A DNA stretch of 64,000 nucleotides from Paulinella micropora (Eukaryota > Cercozoa > Imbricatea > Euglyphida), in NCBI GenBank assembly GCA_009731375.1, contig BJOX01000012.1, positions 349,073 to 413,072 on the forward strand, in the 5' to 3' direction. The position numbers and the translations under genes were made by a program. A model generated the notes under the pieces. That model saw nothing but the letters and a program-made list of their open reading frames with translations, ran no database searches and was not told where the DNA came from. Of this stretch, positions 41,667 to 54,994 are shown one piece after another. Each line of letters opens with the position of its first letter. Position 1 is the first letter of the stretch.

Positions 41667-42040
41667 TCACCACCAAATTTTTTTGAGGTGGAAGCCGTAA
41701 CTATATAGAAAGAAATTAACTTTGGAAAAAAATTTAGTGGTACCCTGAAAAAACACCGGCGCCGTCACAACAATCCGGCGTGACAGAAAAATGAGGTGGC
41801 GGCGGAAAAAGGTACCACCAAATTTTTTTGAGGTGGAAGCCGTAACTATATAGAGAGAAATTAATTTAGGAAAAAATTTTAGTGGTACCCTGAAAAAACA
41901 CCGGCGCAGTCACGAAAATCCGGCGTGACCGAAAATGAGTGACGGCGCCAGGTGGGTACCACCAAATTTTTTTGAGGTGGAAGCCGTAGCTATATAGAGA
42001 GAAATTAACTTTAGAAAAATTTTAGTGGTACCCTGAAAAA
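41667..42040 (+). repeat. 145-bp tandem repeats (2.6 copies)
   Basis: Copies start (G)TACCACCAAATTTTTTTGAGG at about 41669, 41812 and 41958. Each has CCACC/GGTGG arms around the A/T run, ACTATATAGA, TTTAGTGGTACCCTG and, in complete copies, CCGGCGC.GTCAC then CCGGCGTGAC. A diverged copy lies at 37018-37150. Confidence 0.85.
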
Positions 42041-42095
42041 ACAGAAGGGGGGGGGAGCAATATCACAATACCGCAATCTACTGGTCGCATCAAGA

Positions 42096-42096
42096 G

Positions 42097-42161
<65 letters not shown>

Positions 42162-42262
42162 CCCCCCCCCCCCTCCTTTTTTTTCCCGNNNNNNNNNNNN
42201 NNNNNNNNNNNNNNNNNNNNNNNNNNNNNNNNNNNNNTAAACCCCCCCCCCCCCCCCCCCCA
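42096..42262. other. Poly-C tract with assembly gap (42189-42237)
   Basis: Long C homopolymers flank 49 N. Confidence 0.95.
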
Positions 42263-42369
42263 CTACTCATTATCCCCCCCCCTCTCCCTCTCTTTTTTTG
42301 AAACGACAGTATATTTATTAGTCACTAGTCTGGACTTTTAATAAGGCGCTACAGCGATGTAATCGTAGG

Positions 42370-43368
42370 CTAGTCCGATAGGAGGGGCAAGCAAACACGC
42401 TGAGTCACCCACCACCCACGTTTTCGGTGCCCTTCTAAAAAAGGGCCGTAAATGTCCGCCTGCTTGGTAACAAGACGGTGGCCAGAGATAGGCCCGTCGA
42501 AGATGCGGCAAGACTCCAGGTTGGCCTGCGTGAGTGTCATGGCACGAAGGCTGGCGGCGTTCAGCAGCAGGCTGGGCTTGCTGTCCAAATCGACTGCCAC
42601 GCAGTGGGCGAAGCCGCTCACGAGCAGGATGCCCTTGAGGGTGCGGTTAGTGAGCGCGTACCAGCTGAGCTTCTTGAGAGGGCGCAGGAAGAACTGTTTG
42701 CCGGTGTCCTGGCACAGGAACCCAGTGTTTCCGAGGAAGCTGACCAGCGCTTGAACTTCGCAATATCCGCGCAGCTGTTTGCGCAGGAGATCCCGGTAAC
42801 TAGCAGGTACCTTGGCGCCGGCGGCCGCCAGCGCGTTGACAAACGCGTCCTGCACACAGTAGTAGCGCCCACCGGACCACGCAGTAAGCAGGTGCAGGTC
42901 TCCTTGTGGGAAGGGGCCGAGGCCATCAGCAGCGGACCAGAGCGGCCAGTAGATGTCAGGCTTCTTACCGTCCTGCTTGCGCTGGCCTGCCTGAGCAATG
43001 CATGCGTTTACCATGTTGAGGCGCTCCCGGTGGTCTCGTTCCCTGCCAGCAATGCCTTTGAACTCGTCGCGAAAGACTTTGATCCGGATCAGCTCCTGGA
43101 CGGGCGGTTTCTTTAGAGGCGCCTTCTTGTCCGGGAAGGCAATGACGAAGGAATCAGTTTCCTCGTTCACGAACAGGTCTTCACGGCCCGGGCTGGGACG
43201 GTGCGGCTGCTCGTTCCAGTCGTATGAGATCCAAAGGAACGGTTCCTTGCCGGGAGTAAAGAATTCCAAATAATTCTGCCTTTTCTTTGCTTCCTCGGCC
43301 TCGAGCTGCAGCTGGCCAATGTTCAAGCCAGACAAGTCCACCGTGTCAGTTGCAGGGATTGAATACAA
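42370..43368 (-). CDS. Probable papain-like cysteine peptidase
   Basis: An intact frame of 332 codons, stop TAG at 42370. Candidate catalytic residues occur in papain-like order: Cys171 in GGRYYCVQDAFVNAL, His255 in SGFAHCVAVDL and Asp291 in CRIFDGP. The 'N/Y-C..DAF.NAL' helix and 'HCVAVD' strand fit peptidases or deubiquitinase-like enzymes of the NlpC/C39/OTU-type folds found in large DNA viruses and eukaryotic mobile elements; I cannot choose among them. The N-terminal 150 residues are Lys-rich and unassigned. There is no ATG at the 5' end: the frame opens from a TTG near 43368, with GATA-rich DNA beyond, so the true start is missing or lies in another exon. It shares strand and neighbourhood with the fibre-like gene, and may process virion proteins. 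Confidence 0.55.
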   Translation of the reverse strand: MYSIPATDTVDLSGLNIGQLQLEAEEAKKRQNYLEFFTPGKEPFLWISYDWNEQPHRPSPGREDLFVNEETDSFVIAFPDKKAPLKKPPVQELIRIKVFRDEFKGIAGRERDHRERLNMVNACIAQAGQRKQDGKKPDIYWPLWSAADGLGPFPQGDLHLLTAWSGGRYYCVQDAFVNALAAAGAKVPASYRDLLRKQLRGYCEVQALVSFLGNTGFLCQDTGKQFFLRPLKKLSWYALTNRTLKGILLVSGFAHCVAVDLDSKPSLLLNAASLRAMTLTQANLESCRIFDGPISGHRLVTKQADIYGPFLEGHRKRGWWVTQRVCLPLLSD

Positions 43369-43369
43369 G

Positions 43370-43459
43370 GCAGATATTGATAGGTGGACAGGTTAGGCAG
43401 ATGGTTTTAAATGAAAATTTCAATGAAGTGGATAGATTGATAAATAGCCGGTTAGATAC

Positions 43460-43494
<35 letters not shown>

Positions 43495-43760
43495 GTCGAA
43501 GACAAGCTGAGAAGATAAAGTCAGATAAGATAAGATTAAGGTAAATAGACCTAACATTGAGGATGCTGTCGGGTTTGTGATTGCAGCAGTTTTCAATAGA
43601 TAAGGTCAGATAACATAAGATCACCTGATGTTAAAGATGGTATCGTGTTCATGATCGCAGCAGTTTTTGGTAGTTAAGTACAAGATAAGGTACGATAAGG
43701 TCACCTAATGTTGAAGATTGTGTCGGGTTTGCCGTTGCAGCAATTTTCGCGAGCGGCGCG
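43370..43760. repeat. GATA tract and about 85-bp tandem repeats
   Basis: After (GATA)n at 43455-43495, three copies (near 43548, 43620, 43707) of CACCTRATGTTRAAGAT...GCAGCAGTTTT recur with AAGATAAGGT spacers. Each contains an ATTGCAG or GTTGCAG acceptor-like end. Confidence 0.55.
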
Positions 43761-43915
43761 CGTGAACACCAAGTGGCATCGCTCGAAACAGGGCTCGGGA
43801 CCACCGCACTGGTGCCTATCATGTACATGTGCAAACATAAGTAATATTTATGTATGCGACTACAATAATGCTCGCATTCAAAACACGTACAGGACTGTGG
43901 ACTTTCCCCCACAGC

Positions 43916-45330
<1,415 letters not shown>

Positions 45331-46630
45331 AGCCCAGTCGGGCATGTTTCAGGGATTTTACCCGTGACCAACACCTCGACCGCAATCTTCAAAACGCTCA
45401 TCTGCATCAAAACGCGCAACGCCTTCATGGTCTCAGAGTCTGCACCCACCAGGGCGAAAAACCAGCTGGACTTTTGCCACCATCACGATGGTTGAAGAAC
45501 ACCCCTACGATTCCCTGCCAGACTTTTACCTCAGGGCCCCCCCACTGATTGAATGCGGTTGATATTGTACAGCTTGACTGACGCAGACAAAGCACCACCA
45601 AGGCTCCATAACGCGATGTAACATTAAGAGGTTGCCGGGGGAGGGGTTCCCATTCTGTAGACACTTGGCCCGGTCTTTATTAATATTGAGACAGAAGGAA
45701 ACTGAACCCAACACGGGCTCCGACTGGCAATCAAATTTAACTATCTACCCGCCTAAACTTGACTAAAGGAGGCCTCAGGAAATACAAATGAGTAAATAGG
45801 TAAAGCAATGATCCGAGCCAGTCCTATGAAGGAACTGACTGCCACCAATGTCACAGTAAATACTAGAAATATTAATAAATATGTAAAAACATGTAGAGGG
45901 CCGACATGACTAAATACTATATTATTAGTAATAAATTGTCCATTGGTGGCATCCGACCTTAGTCATTAGTTTGAACCTCCCACGTCACGTTACTAGTAAT
46001 AGCGTTGACCGGCCGAACCTTTGAAAGTTTTTGTGAACATTTTGGAACAAATGTGATAGTAGTAACAGTTTGTAGTATGAAGGACTCTTTTTTGAAAAGT
46101 GTACAGAAATTCCGTGGAATTTAGCCGCTTTTTCAAGTCCCGTGACTGGGAATAAGTTTATGGCTAAATAAGGGAAAGATGACTCTGATTGCACTTATGG
46201 GTTATGTTTTTTGGTATGTTTTGGCATTTGTGCAGGTTGCGGGCAAACGCATCGTGTCAGTTTTTTGTGATATTTTGACCCGGTCATAGGGGCACTCCGT
46301 TTCTTGCGGTGTTGTCGCTCTGGCAGTGTTGTTGGGGTTCAAATCTGGCTTCCTTTTCTGAAGTTTTATAGAAGTGGAAGTTAGCCTTGAACCAGTTGTG
46401 TTTAAATTCTTTTCCTTGAGCTCGTAAGGGTAAGACCAAGTGTCTTGTTACAGAGCTTGGGGACTACTGGTAGTAAAAACAAATGTAAATAAGTTTTTTA
46501 TCAATGTCAATGGCTGATGCAAATCTGCACATGCGCCTCCATCGTCTCACCCGTGAGGGGAGTACGAAGAATTGACGATAGGCTCTAATGACACCCCCGC
46601 ACGGGCAGTTCCAACACTTCCAGACGGACC
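45331..46630. other. Unassigned unique sequence
   Basis: Minus-strand frames at 45425-45714 have unremarkable composition (for example NQWGGPEVKVWQGIVGVFF) but no motif I recognise. From 45750 to 46600 no coding region, RNA or repeat was identified. Confidence 0.35.
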
Positions 46631-47297
46631 NNNNNNNNNNNNNNNNNNNNNNNNNNNNNNNNNNNNNNNNNNNNNNNNNNNNNNNNNNNNNNNNNNNNNN
46701 NNNNNNNNNNNNNNNNNNNNNNNNNNNNNNNNNNNNNNNNNNNNNNNNNNNNNNNNNNNNNNNNNNNNNNNNNNNNNNNNNNNNNNNNNNNNNNNNNNNN
46801 NNNNNNNNNNNNNNNNNNNNNNNNNNNNNNNNNNNNNNNNNNNNNNNNNNNNNNNNNNNNNNNNNNNNNNNNNNNNNNNNNNNNNNNNNNNNNNNNNNNN
46901 NNNNNNNNNNNNNNNNNNNNNNNNNNNNNNNNNNNNNNNNNNNNNNNNNNNNNNNNNNNNNNNNNNNNNNNNNNNNNNNNNNNNNNNNNNNNNNNNNNNN
47001 NNNNNNNNNNNNNNNNNNNNNNNNNNNNNNNNNNNNNNNNNNNNNNNNNNNNNNNNNNNNNNNNNNNNNNNNNNNNNNNNNNNNNNNNNNNNNNNNNNNN
47101 NNNNNNNNNNNNNNNNNNNNNNNNNNNNNNNNNNNNNNNNNNNNNNNNNNNNNNNNNNNNNNNNNNNNNNNNNNNNNNNNNNNNNNNNNNNNNNNNNNNN
47201 NNNNNNNNNNNNNNNNNNNNNNNNNNNNNNNNNNNNNNNNNNNNNNNNNNNNNNNNNNNNNNNNNNNNNNNNNNNNNNNNNNNNNNNNNNNNNNNNN
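46631..47297. other. Assembly gap (667 N)
   Basis: Ends in a (CT)n tract (47298-47420). Confidence 0.95.
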
Positions 47298-47400
<103 letters not shown>

Positions 47401-47604
47401 TTGTCTCTTTCTCTCTTTCTGAGCCGGGCGAGCTGGCGATAGCTGAGAACTTCAACGTAACAAAAACCGTTCTGGCACTTCCCAGGCTTCGTAGGAATGC
47501 CTGCACTATCCTTTCGGTGGGATGTTGTTCTAGTCATTAAAGTGTCACTTCGGCGGACTTAGTAAAATTTTGAGGGAAAAAAAAAAAAAAAAAAAAAATT
47601 TTAT

Positions 47605-47821
47605 NNNNNNNNNNNNNNNNNNNNNNNNNNNNNNNNNNNNNNNNNNNNNNNNNNNNNNNNNNNNNNNNNNNNNNNNNNNNNNNNNNNNNNNNNNNNNNNN
47701 NNNNNNNNNNNNNNNNNNNNNNNNNNNNNNNNNNNNNNNNNNNNNNNNNNNNNNNNNNNNNNNNNNNNNNNNNNNNNNNNNNNNNNNNNNNNNNNNNNNN
47801 NNNNNNNNNNNNNNNNNNNNN
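47605..47821. other. Assembly gap (217 N)
   Basis: Bounded by a poly-A run on the left and poly-C on the right. Confidence 0.95.
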
Positions 47822-47844
47822 CCCCCCCCCCCCCTCCCGCCCCC

Positions 47845-48200
47845 TTTCCCTTCGACAGGGTACGTTGAATTGCCGGAGGTGCCGCAAAGGGCGGCTGGTG
47901 ACAAAAAACCTCAATTTTCAGGTATGGGTGCCACCCGCGACCAGAACGGGTACGTACAATCGCAGGGCTCCCCCGGACCCCCCCTTTCCCTTCTACAGGG
48001 TACATTGAATTGCCGGAGGTGCCGCAAAGGGCGCCTGTTGGCAAAACCTCAATTTTCAGGTGTTAGTGCCACCCGCGACCAGAACGGGTACGTACAATCA
48101 CAGGGCTGTGGTTCCCGGGGGGAGGGCCACCCGGAGCCCCCCTGCCCCGTCGACAGGGTACGTTCAATTGCCGGAGGCACCGGCAAGTACTGCCAAAAAA
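47845..48200 (+). repeat. Tandem repeats of 140-155 bp with exon-like cores
   Basis: Copies begin near 47845, 47985 and 48138 (partial). Each has a CCCTTTCCCTTC.ACAG acceptor-like end, a block GGTACRTTGAATTGCCGGAGG...GGGCG, then CCTCAATTTTCAG|GT and CGCGACCAGAACGGGTACGT. One frame encodes NCRRCRKG. It may be a duplicated exon of an unknown gene or a satellite that happens to carry splice-like ends. Confidence 0.55.
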
Positions 48201-48445
48201 ACAAGGAAATTTGCATTCAGGACACTCCCCTAACGCAAATATTTGCGTGAATTCCAAAAAAATTATACCAGCATCAAGATCGAGTCTGGGGCTAACCACC
48301 CTGCAAATATGAGCTCCGAACTCCTCCTCGTTCCGACAAACCATGATTTATTCCGACAGGGGTGCGGAAATGGTGGGGCTGGGGGTGGGTTACACAATTT
48401 TCATTTTCCCCCAAGCCCCACCCCCTTCACCAACACCTTTCAGGG

Positions 48446-48446
<1 letters not shown>

Positions 48447-48488
<42 letters not shown>

Positions 48489-48496
48489 TAATAATG

Positions 48497-48539
<43 letters not shown>

Positions 48540-48617
48540 TAATAATAATGATAATAATAATACAGTGCGCATTAGTTCCCTGACATAGGTAGGTAGATAG
48601 GTAGATAGATAGGTAGG

Positions 48618-48662
<45 letters not shown>

Positions 48663-48697
48663 GGTAGGTAGGTAGGTAAGTAAGTAGGTAGGTAGAT

Positions 48698-48734
<37 letters not shown>

Positions 48735-48799
48735 TCTCCAGAAAAGCTTAATCGGTAGTCCGAATGATAGATAGATAGATAGATATATAGATAGATAGG

Positions 48800-48845
<46 letters not shown>

Positions 48846-48966
48846 TCTCCAGAGAAGCTTAATCGGTAGTCCGGAGGGTAGGTAGGTAGGTAGGTAGGTA
48901 GATAGATAGATAGATAGATAGATAGGTAGGTAGGTAGGTAGGTAGGTAGGTAGTTAGGTAGTTAGG

Positions 48967-49006
<40 letters not shown>

Positions 49007-49086
49007 CAGATAGATAGATAGATAGATAGATAGATAGGTAGGTAGGTAGGTAGATAGATAGGTATGTAGGTAGGTAGGTAGGTAGG

Positions 49087-49137
<51 letters not shown>

Positions 49138-49168
49138 GTCCGGATGGGCTGAGCGGTGATTTATACCG

Positions 49169-49211
<43 letters not shown>

Positions 49212-49244
49212 CACGTAAGTAAGTAAGTAAGAAGTAAGTAAGTA

Positions 49245-49290
<46 letters not shown>

Positions 49291-49331
49291 TAAGTAAGTA
49301 AGTAAGCAAGTAAGCAAGTAAGCAAGTAAGC

Positions 49332-49365
<34 letters not shown>

Positions 49366-49735
49366 TTATGTCCAGCGAAGCTTAATCGGTAGTCGGGATG
49401 GGCTGAGCGATGGTCTATATACACACATTGAATGTAACAAACGTACAAACATACAAGCCATACAAGCATGCAAATATGCAAATTCGCAAATATGCAAATA
49501 TACAAATATACAAACATACAAACATGCAAACATACAACATACATCTTGATTCACTTGCTTGCTTGTTTACTTACTTACTTACTTACTTAGTAATACCTGC
49601 CATCATACATACACACATACACACATACATACATACATACATACATACATACATACATACATACATACATAAATACATACAAACATACATACATACATAC
49701 ATACATACATACATACATACCGTCTTTTTCATTGA
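48447..49735. repeat. ATA, GATA, GTAA and CATA microsatellites with an embedded 35-bp motif
   Basis: (ATA)n at 48447-48562 is followed by long (GATA/GGTA)n, (AGTA/AGCA)n and (CATA)n. ATCTCCAGARAAGCTTAATCGG-type sequence recurs near 48733, 48843 and 49371, usually followed by TAGTCCGGATGGGCTGAGCG, which also appears alone near 49139. Confidence 0.9.
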
Positions 49736-49854
49736 TGTTGGCTGGTAGATAGGGGACAAAGTAGGTCATCACAGTGATAAGTGTAGGCCAGGTAAGTTCA
49801 CATTGTTTTCCTGTGTCACCAAGGAGGTTGATAAAGTAAGCCAGGAGACCAAGT

Positions 49855-49868
49855 CAGAGAAAGAGATA

Positions 49869-49934
<66 letters not shown>

Positions 49935-49943
49935 GATAGAGAT

Positions 49944-49988
<45 letters not shown>

Positions 49989-50030
49989 AACTTTCGCGGT
50001 GTTTGCGGTGATTTCCCGGAAACTCTAGAT

Positions 50031-50072
<42 letters not shown>

Positions 50073-50085
50073 CGATAGATAAACT
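49855..50085. repeat. GA and GATA microsatellites
   Basis: Mixed (GA)n and (GATA)n interrupted by GCGGTGTTTGCGGTGATTTC near 50000, a phrase that recurs near 50608. Confidence 0.85.
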
Positions 50086-50698
50086 CAAAGAAAGTGACAA
50101 TTAAGGGTGCGGGGTGGTTTGTGACACATTGTGGCTGATTCGCCTGAAATCTGAAAAGGTTTCCGGAAACCCGTCCTTATTGTGATATTTATTTTTACTA
50201 TATCAATGCCAATGAAGGGGAAGATGCAGGAAGATACAATTGGCATTTTGGCAGATAAAAGGGAAGTAGACCGTGAACATGCACACAAAAATTTCATGCG
50301 CGGACAAGCGCGGCCAAACAGGCAACAATCCAAAACAAAAAAACACATACGCAAAATACGTAATAATTTTCCACAAATTTTGAGGGCCGGCTGGTCCTAT
50401 TTCAAACCCATCCGCACCCTGAAGGAAAAGTGAAGAATTTCGGCCCCTTCAAATTTCGGCAAAAAAATAATGTACCTTGCGGTGAAAAGACTAGGGAAGA
50501 ATTCCGGCCACCCAACGTTTGGTGCAAAAACAACGTATTCTGCGGTGACAAACCACTGGCCGAAATATTTCCTGGACAAAAATACTTGAAATTAAGCGAC
50601 ACGTTTGCGCTGTTTGCGGTGATTTCTTTCCCGGAAAGTTATCACGCCTTATCGGTCACCTCCACAAAATGTGGTCGGTTTATCCGATAAAACTACAT
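50086..50698. other. No gene recognised
   Basis: Unique-looking sequence with repeated phrases of the type TTGCGGTGA(A/T/C) spaced every 60-80 bp (near 50478, 50538, 50615). No coding region is supported. Confidence 0.4.
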
Positions 50699-50789
50699 AT
50701 GCGGCGCGCCAAATTTGACGTGTTTTGCGGGCTCGCCGGCCCGGGCCCGGCTCGCCCGCAAAACACGTCAAATTTGTGGCTAGCCGCAT
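50699..50789. repeat. 91-bp near-palindrome
   Basis: Arms beginning ATGCGGC (50699) and ending GCCGCAT (50789) pair over about 42 bp, including a perfect AAATTTGACGTGTTTTGCGG core, around a GC-only centre CCGGGCC. It would extrude as a cruciform or fold as a long RNA hairpin. It could be a MITE or foldback element; no target duplication is evident. Confidence 0.85.
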
Positions 50790-51000
50790 AATACTATTAG
50801 ACTCCCGTGTCATTCTTTGGCTTCTCTCAGTATTAATACGTATGCGTGTGTTCTATGTGAAAGGTGCGAGAGACTACTAGTTGGTGTGTGTGTGTGTGTA
50901 TGTGTAAATGCAGATATATATGCATTGTGTGGAATGTAGTGACAAAGTGAGAGAACAGAAGGTAGGTGTAAATGTCGAGGTGTATGCGAGTCTTGTATGT
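50790..51000. other. No gene recognised
   Basis: Short unique stretch with a small (GT)n run near 50883, leading into microsatellite DNA. Confidence 0.4.
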
Positions 51001-51037
51001 AGCCCACACCTACCCACCTACCTACCTATCCACCTAC

Positions 51038-51124
<87 letters not shown>

Positions 51125-51125
51125 C

Positions 51126-51162
<37 letters not shown>

Positions 51163-51215
51163 CATCTATCTATCTATCTATCTATCTATCTATACATACA
51201 TACATATATACACAT

Positions 51216-51251
<36 letters not shown>

Positions 51252-51639
51252 GTATATCGATGACCAGTTCCAAGATACAGCGGTCGAAAAGTTTAACTGT
51301 GTCGGCGGCCGACAGGCGCTAACAACAACATATATATGTATGTGTGCATGTCATGTTGAATAATTATGTATGTATGTTATGTATATATGTATGTGCGTAT
51401 GTATGTTCGTATGTATGTATGTATGTATGTATGTATGTATGTATGTATGTATGTATGCATGTATGTATGTATGTAATGTATGTATGTACGTATGTATGTT
51501 CGTATGTATGTATGTATGTCTGCAAGTATGCATGTATGTATGTATGTATGTATGTATGTATGTATGTATAACCTGTTGCTCCTGCTGGCCCAGAGTTTGT
51601 TCTACTCATACATGGATATACATACATACATACATACAT

Positions 51640-51670
<31 letters not shown>

Positions 51671-51970
51671 TACATACATACATATATACACATATACATA
51701 CATACATACTTACATATATACATACATATACATACATACATACATACATACATACATACATACATACTCACATACACACATACATACATACATACATACC
51801 TACATACATACATACATACATACCTAAGATACGCCCGTACAAATAGTGGCGAGCAGCATACATACATACATACATACATACATACATACATACATACATA
51901 CATACGTACATACATACATACATGCATACATACATACATACATACATACCTAAGATACGTCCATACAAAT
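51001..51970. repeat. CTAT, TATG and CATA microsatellites
   Basis: (CTAT)n 51030-51190, TA-rich tract, (TATG)n 51360-51570, then (CATA)n to 51950. The switch of strand sense near 51570-51610 makes a large imperfect inverted repeat. Confidence 0.9.
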
Positions 51971-52972
51971 AGTGTCGAGCGGTAGCCTTACGTACAGCTA
52001 GCCAACGTGCCTAACATACATACATGAATAGATACATAGATACATAGATGCATAGATACATACATACATACAGGAGCGGTAGCCTTACGTACAGCTAGCC
52101 AACGTGCCTAACATACATACATGAATAGATACATAGATACATAGATACATACATACATAGATACATACATACATACATACATACATACATACATACATAC
52201 ATACAGGAGCGGTAGCCTTACGTACAGCTAGCGCCTAACATACATACATGAATAGATACATAGATACATAGATACATACATACATACATACATACATACA
52301 TACATACATACATACATACATACATACATACATACATACAGGAGCGGTAGCCTTACGTACAGCTAGCCAACGTGCCTAACATACATACATGAATAGATAC
52401 ATACATACATACATATATACCTACATACATGCATGCATACATACATACATACATACATACAGGAGCAGTAGCCTTACGTACAGCTAGCCAACGTGCCTAA
52501 CATACATACATCAATGGATACATACATACATACATACAGGAGCGGTAGCCATACGTACAGCTAGCCAACGTGCCTAACATACATACATGAATAGATACAT
52601 AGATACATAGATACATGGATACATACATACATACATACATACATACAAGAGCGGTAGCCTTACGTACAGCTAGCCAACGTGCCTAACATACATATGAATA
52701 GATACATAGATACATAGATACATAGATACATACATACATACATACATACATACATACATACAGGAGCGGTAGCCTTACATACAGCTAGCCAACGTGCCTT
52801 ACATACATACATAAATACCGTTATTGTTGTTATTGTTGTTACTGTTGTTACTGTTGTTATTGTTGTTATTGTTGTTATTGTTATTGTTGTTACTGTTGTT
52901 ATTGTTGTTATTGTTATTGTTGTTACTGTTGTTACAGTTGTTATTGTTGTTATTGTTGTTATTGTTGCTGTT

Positions 52973-53017
<45 letters not shown>

Positions 53018-53149
53018 ATTGTTGTTATTGCCAGCAGACAGGCAGACAGGTGCTTCAACATACATGCATACATACATACATACATACATACATACATACA
53101 AGAGCACTGGCCTTACGTACAGCTCAACGTGCCTAACATATATACATGA

Positions 53150-53150
<1 letters not shown>
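51971..53150 (+). repeat. Core-and-spacer satellite (about nine cores)
   Basis: A core, GCGGTAGCCTTACGTACAGC then TAGCCAACGTGCCTAACATA, recurs about every 75-140 bp (near 51980, 52075, 52207, 52341, 52466, 52543, 52650, 52763, 53103), separated by (CATA)n spacers of variable length. A (GTT/ATT)n block lies at 52816-53032. Core sequence is well conserved while spacer length varies. Confidence 0.85.
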
Positions 53151-53192
<42 letters not shown>

Positions 53193-53201
53193 CAGACAGA
53201 C

Positions 53202-53277
<76 letters not shown>

Positions 53278-53278
53278 G

Positions 53279-53327
<49 letters not shown>

Positions 53328-53355
53328 TCATGTATGTATGTTAGGCACGTTGAGC
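53100..53355. repeat. Foldback around GATA/CTAT tracts
   Basis: CTCAACGTGCCTAACATA..TACATGAATAGATAG on the left is mirrored by CTATTCATGTATGTATGTTAG and GCACGTTGAGC on the right, ending exactly at a 10-N gap. A biological palindrome or a fold-back join in the assembly are both possible. Confidence 0.7.
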
Positions 53356-53365
53356 NNNNNNNNNN
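53356..53365. other. Assembly gap (10 N)
   Basis: A scaffolding gap of fixed size placed at the end of the foldback. Confidence 0.95.
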
Positions 53366-53415
53366 TGTATGTTAGCACATTGGCTAGCTGTACGTATGGC
53401 TAACGCTCTTGTATG

Positions 53416-53446
<31 letters not shown>

Positions 53447-54094
53447 GTATGTATCTATTCATGTATGTATATTAGGCACGTTGGCTTGCTGTACGTAAGG
53501 CTACTGCTCTTGTATGTATGTGTGTGTGTACGTATATATGTATGTATGTATGTATGTGTGTGTGTGTATGTATGTATGTATGCATCTATGTATCTATGTA
53601 TCTATGTATCTATTCATGTATGTATGTTAGGCACGTTGGCTAGCTGTACGTAAAGCTACAGCTCTTGTATGTATGTATGTATGTATGTGTGTATGTATGT
53701 ATGTATGTATGTATGTATGTATGTATCTAGGTATCTATTCATGTATGTATGTTAGGCACGTTGGCTAGCTGTACGTAAAGCTACCGCTCTTGTATGTATG
53801 TATGTATGTATGTATGCATGTATGTATGTATGCATGTATGTATGCATGTATGCATGCATGTATGTATGTATGTATGTATGTATGTATGTATGTGATAGAT
53901 AGATAGATACATACAACATGCATACATACATACATACATACATACATGTATGTATGTATGTATGTGATAGATAGATCAATACACACATACATACATACAT
54001 ACTACATGCATACATACATACATACATACATACATACATACATACATAATTAGTACACATTTACCTGAGGTGACTGGGCGAAGATAACATAGTC

Positions 54095-54096
<2 letters not shown>
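53366..54096 (+). repeat. 900-bp tandem duplication, first copy
   Basis: Matches 54266-54996 at a constant offset of 900 bp, with one difference noticed (near 53621 versus 54521). It contains reverse-orientation cores of the 52-kb satellite (TTAGGCACGTTGGCTAGCTG). Confidence 0.85.
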
Positions 54097-54135
<39 letters not shown>

Positions 54136-54144
54136 CAGACAGAC

Positions 54145-54208
<64 letters not shown>

Positions 54209-54209
54209 G

Positions 54210-54258
<49 letters not shown>

Positions 54259-54265
54259 TCATGTA

Positions 54266-54315
54266 TGTATGTTAGCACATTGGCTAGCTGTACGTATGGC
54301 TAACGCTCTTGTATG

Positions 54316-54346
<31 letters not shown>

Positions 54347-54994
54347 GTATGTATCTATTCATGTATGTATATTAGGCACGTTGGCTTGCTGTACGTAAGG
54401 CTACTGCTCTTGTATGTATGTGTGTGTGTACGTATATATGTATGTATGTATGTATGTGTGTGTGTGTATGTATGTATGTATGCATCTATGTATCTATGTA
54501 TCTATGTATCTATTCATGTATGAATGTTAGGCACGTTGGCTAGCTGTACGTAAAGCTACAGCTCTTGTATGTATGTATGTATGTATGTGTGTATGTATGT
54601 ATGTATGTATGTATGTATGTATGTATCTAGGTATCTATTCATGTATGTATGTTAGGCACGTTGGCTAGCTGTACGTAAAGCTACCGCTCTTGTATGTATG
54701 TATGTATGTATGTATGCATGTATGTATGTATGCATGTATGTATGCATGTATGCATGCATGTATGTATGTATGTATGTATGTATGTATGTATGTGATAGAT
54801 AGATAGATACATACAACATGCATACATACATACATACATACATACATGTATGTATGTATGTATGTGATAGATAGATCAATACACACATACATACATACAT
54901 ACTACATGCATACATACATACATACATACATACATACATACATACATAATTAGTACACATTTACCTGAGGTGACTGGGCGAAGATAACATAGTC

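Noticed and set aside
45425-45714. Minus-strand protein-coding gene
   Set aside because: Two overlapping frames look ordinary in composition, but no motif, splice signal or repeat support was found.
51971-53150. CRISPR-like array of regular repeats
   Set aside because: The intervals between cores are simple (CATA)n, not unique spacers, no cas genes are present, and the window is eukaryotic.
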